Positions 4,974-7,231 of a DNA stretch of 7,231 bases are shown here, in pieces (within the stretch, counting starts at the first letter, position 1; every line of letters begins with the position of its first letter). The notes under the pieces were generated by a model, which saw only the letters and a program-made list of their open reading frames with translations, had not been told where the DNA came from and made no database searches. Made by a program: the position numbers and the translations under genes. Source of the stretch: Alphaproteobacteria bacterium UBA7371 (GTDB lineage Bacteria > Pseudomonadota > Alphaproteobacteria > UBA8317); contig DKOD01000153.1 in the NCBI GenBank assembly GCA_002469865.1, forward strand, positions 1 through 7,231, written 5' to 3'.

Positions 4974-5798
4974 ATGCAAGAAGAAGCCGTATTAAAAGTT
5001 GTGCAAACCGCCATGGGTCCAATAAAAATCCATGGGCCTACGGCTTTTGACGGCATGCGGCGTGCCGGGCGTTTGGCGGCAGAAACCCTGGACATGATCA
5101 CAAGTCATGTGCGGCCCGGCATCAGCACAGAACAACTGGATCAAATTTGTCATGAGTATATTTGTGACCATGGTGCAATTCCTGCACCCCTAAATTACCG
5201 TGGTTTTCCAAAATCAATTTGCACCAGCATCAACCATGTCGTGTGCCACGGCATCCCAGGACCAAAAGCACTGCGTGAAGGCGATGCGGTGAATATTGAT
5301 GTTACGGTGATTCTTGATGGTTGGCATGGGGACACCTCTCGGATGTTTCCTGTGGGCGACATTGCTGTCAAAACCCGAAGGCTTACCGACATCACCTATG
5401 AAGCCATGATGCGTGGCATATCCACGGTGCGACCAGGGTCCACAACAGGTGATATCGGTCATGCCATCCAAACCTATGCAGAAGCTCAACGTTGCAGCGT
5501 GGTGCGTGATTTCTGTGGCCACGGCTTGGGCACCGTCTTTCATGATGCACCCAATATCCTCCATTTTGGCCTGCCCGGAGAAGGTATTGCCTTGCATGAA
5601 GGTATGTTCTTTACCGTGGAGCCCATGATCAATCTTGGCAAACCGGAGGTCAAAATCCTCAGCGATGGTTGGACTGCAGTGACCAGGGACCGAAGCCTTT
5701 CTGCACAATTTGAGCATTCCGTTGGTGTAACCGCGGACGGGGTAGAAATTTTCACCGCATCACCCGCAGGTTTGCACCAACCTCCCTATCAAATTTAA
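4974..5798 (+). CDS. map: Methionine aminopeptidase, type I
   Basis: This enzyme removes the initiator methionine from new proteins in the cytoplasm using a two-metal centre. The 274-residue product has all five ligands: D109 in VNIDVT, D120 in GDTSRMF, H183 in CGHGLG, E216 in FTVEPMIN and E247 in AQFEHS. The substrate-contact histidines H92 (NHVVCHGIP) and H190 (FHDAPN) are also present. It is slightly longer than E. coli Map (264), with a short N-terminal extension (residues 1-20) before the conserved body and no zinc-finger linker. GGAG sits 5 bases before the ATG. The gene lies 18 bases after sfsA, a pairing seen often in alphaproteobacteria, and 10 bases before the DUF3422 gene, so co-transcription is likely. 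Confidence 0.98.
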   Translation: MQEEAVLKVVQTAMGPIKIHGPTAFDGMRRAGRLAAETLDMITSHVRPGISTEQLDQICHEYICDHGAIPAPLNYRGFPKSICTSINHVVCHGIPGPKALREGDAVNIDVTVILDGWHGDTSRMFPVGDIAVKTRRLTDITYEAMMRGISTVRPGSTTGDIGHAIQTYAEAQRCSVVRDFCGHGLGTVFHDAPNILHFGLPGEGIALHEGMFFTVEPMINLGKPEVKILSDGWTAVTRDRSLSAQFEHSVGVTADGVEIFTASPAGLHQPPYQI

Positions 5799-5808
5799 GG
5801 TCGATGGC

Positions 5809-7083
5809 ATGATAAAAACCGACTTCACCAGGACAGACCTAACCAACGAATTGCATGCCCGCCCCGCCCTTCCCTTGGATGGCGAAGTTAACGTTCACCA
5901 TTTGGCATTCATGGGTGGATTGGAAGATGGTCAAGAGGCGGGAACAAATTTGTTTGCGCAATTGGGCATTACCCTGCCGAGCGGGGGCATGAGGCATCAA
6001 ACGATTGCCCATGATAATGTGCTGATTAAATGGGAACAGCATACTGAATTTTTTACCGTGACGGTTCATGAGCCGGCCAATGGCACCATGTTTGATCGGT
6101 GCAAAACCCTACCCACCCAATGGATTGATGAGCTTGAAGAACATCGCGTGGTGGATATGAGACTTTGCCTTCGGAAATCCGACGATGTGGAAGAAGTCTT
6201 GCCAGACAAATATAAGGATATTTTTCATCTTTCGAGTCTTTGCGGGGTTTCGGTGGCCAAAAATGTCGCCAGATATTTTTCGGATTTCAGATTACATGGA
6301 CCCGATCTGGCAACACATCACCTGGTGTTGGACCACGGCATGTCGGCATATCAGGCAGGCAGAAACGTTTTGCGGATTGTGGAAATCGAAACCTACCGGG
6401 TGATGGCCATGATTGGCTATCAGCATGTAAGACATATTGGGCCCGAATTGGCCGATGCCGAAAGACGATTGGTTCGCCTGACGGAATTAATGGGCCGTGA
6501 AGAAGATGTTAAACATGCCCGTGACTTGCTGGATGAGGTGACAGAATTATCAGGCAAGACTGAACAACTTAACGCCGGCTCAAGTTTTCGCTTTGGAGCA
6601 AGCCAAGCCTATTCGTCCATTGTGATGGAACGCATCGGCTCTCTGCGCGAAGAGAGATTGATGACATATCGCAGCCTAAAAGGCTTCATGGACCGACGCT
6701 TTATGCCATCAATTCGTACCATCGAATCCTATCATGACCGGATCAATTATCTGGCAGAACGTCTCGGACGCACCGCAAACCTTTTGCGCACACGGGTTGA
6801 CGTTAATTTGGAGGAGCAAAATTCAAAATTGCTGCAATCCATGGAGAAGCGTGCCGGCCTTCAACTTAGGCTGCAGCAAACAGTGGAAGGCCTGTCGGTC
6901 ATTGCAATTAGTTACTATGCCGTAAGCCTATTTGGTTACCTGGCCATCCCCATTGCCCAAAATACTGACATGGACCCCAAAATTCTCACCGGTTTTGCAG
7001 CCATCCCCATTTTGTTGCTCGTGGTGTTGCTCACTAGACGGGTCCGCAGACGCCTCGAACGCCACCCAGGAGAAAATCATTGA
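5809..7083 (+). CDS. DUF3422 family membrane protein
   Basis: This encodes 424 residues, the usual length for DUF3422. The N-terminal NELHARP motif (13-19) is the family hallmark. A globular soluble part extends to about residue 210 and includes WEQHTEFFTVT (75-85). Long charged helices follow (about 212-358), likely coiled coil, with a conserved-looking RFGASQAY (261-268). Two C-terminal membrane helices (about 359-381, EGLSVIAISYYAVSLFGYLA, and 391-409) are separated by a short loop, and the protein ends in a basic RRVRRRLERH tail. The soluble part is therefore probably cytoplasmic with both helices in the inner membrane. The layout of coiled coil plus two terminal helices recalls CorA and MCU channels, but no GMN or DIME motif is present, so transport is not claimed. 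Function is unknown. It starts 10 bases after map, and its stop codon overlaps the purB start. Confidence 0.93.
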   Translation: MIKTDFTRTDLTNELHARPALPLDGEVNVHHLAFMGGLEDGQEAGTNLFAQLGITLPSGGMRHQTIAHDNVLIKWEQHTEFFTVTVHEPANGTMFDRCKTLPTQWIDELEEHRVVDMRLCLRKSDDVEEVLPDKYKDIFHLSSLCGVSVAKNVARYFSDFRLHGPDLATHHLVLDHGMSAYQAGRNVLRIVEIETYRVMAMIGYQHVRHIGPELADAERRLVRLTELMGREEDVKHARDLLDEVTELSGKTEQLNAGSSFRFGASQAYSSIVMERIGSLREERLMTYRSLKGFMDRRFMPSIRTIESYHDRINYLAERLGRTANLLRTRVDVNLEEQNSKLLQSMEKRAGLQLRLQQTVEGLSVIAISYYAVSLFGYLAIPIAQNTDMDPKILTGFAAIPILLLVVLLTRRVRRRLERHPGENH

Positions 7084-7231
7084 TACCTCGTTACAGCCGC
7101 CCCGAAATGACCGCCATTTGGGAGCCAGAATGCAAGTTTTCCATTTGGCTTGATATTGAACTTCACGCTTGTGACGCCATGGCTGAACTGGGCACAATCC
7201 CCAAGAAGGCTGCTGAGGATTTGCGAAAATC
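7080..7231 (+). CDS. purB: Adenylosuccinate lyase, N-terminal part (cut by window end)
   Basis: Only the first 50 codons are present. The frame reads MIPRYSRPEMTAIWEPECKF, then SIWLDIELHACDAMAELG and further, the characteristic N-terminus of PurB. PurB cleaves SAICAR and adenylosuccinate to release fumarate in purine synthesis, as a cytoplasmic tetramer. The initiation codon is a TTG at 7080, supported by AGGAG at 7068-7072 with 7 bases of spacing and by the exact family N-terminus; no ATG is available nearby. TTGA at 7080-7083 shares the stop of the DUF3422 gene, a 4-base overlap that suggests translational coupling. Catalytic residues lie beyond the window. Confidence 0.95.
   Translation, partial: MIPRYSRPEMTAIWEPECKFSIWLDIELHACDAMAELGTIPKKAAEDLRK

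Noticed and set aside
5214..5717. 167-residue open frame on the minus strand inside map
   Set aside because: It is rich in His and Cys from antisense codons of a fully conserved methionine aminopeptidase, so it is a shadow.

Overview
The window looks like a chromosomal segment of a Gram-negative alphaproteobacterium of moderate GC, possibly marine. This rests on recognisable proteins rather than a search: an alphaproteobacterial-type SfsA, a type I methionine aminopeptidase, a DUF3422 membrane protein and the start of PurB lie in a tight co-directional row, beside a stand-alone CinA-type molybdopterin-binding-domain protein. There are no RNA genes, insertion sequences or CRISPR arrays.

Left part (1-2600, + strand): six very small, closely spaced genes (gaps of 15-27 bases) form what looks like one operon. 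They encode a tandem-duplicated dimeric alpha/beta-barrel protein, a cupin, an NTF2/SnoaL-like protein, a second and different cupin of DUF4437 type, a GYD-domain protein and a small alpha/beta protein of unknown family. A perfect dyad (8-24) and a possible Shine-Dalgarno-masking hairpin (39-83) precede it, and a strong intrinsic terminator (2569-2596) ends it. The operon holds no regulator, transporter or classical cofactor enzyme. These folds commonly act as cofactor-free oxygenases, isomerases, cyclases or metal-dependent dioxygenases on small organic molecules, so a small-molecule conversion pathway is a reasonable but unproven guess. This is the most novel part of the window.

Middle (2600-2904): a gene-poor gap that ends in the C-terminal remnant of a sugar ABC-transporter permease. 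Its reading frame still ends in the characteristic family tail, but the rest of the gene is gone. This marks a deletion or rearrangement junction next to the six-gene cassette.

Minus-strand pair (2905-4240): the CinA-domain protein, then an overlapping ankyrin-repeat protein with a probable lipoprotein signal.

Right part (4239-7231, + strand): sfsA, map, a DUF3422 gene and purB (cut by the window end) are packed with gaps of 18 and 10 bases and then a 4-base overlap, indicating co-transcription. The start codons of sfsA and the divergent CinA-like gene share the same CATG, so there is no intergenic promoter region between them.
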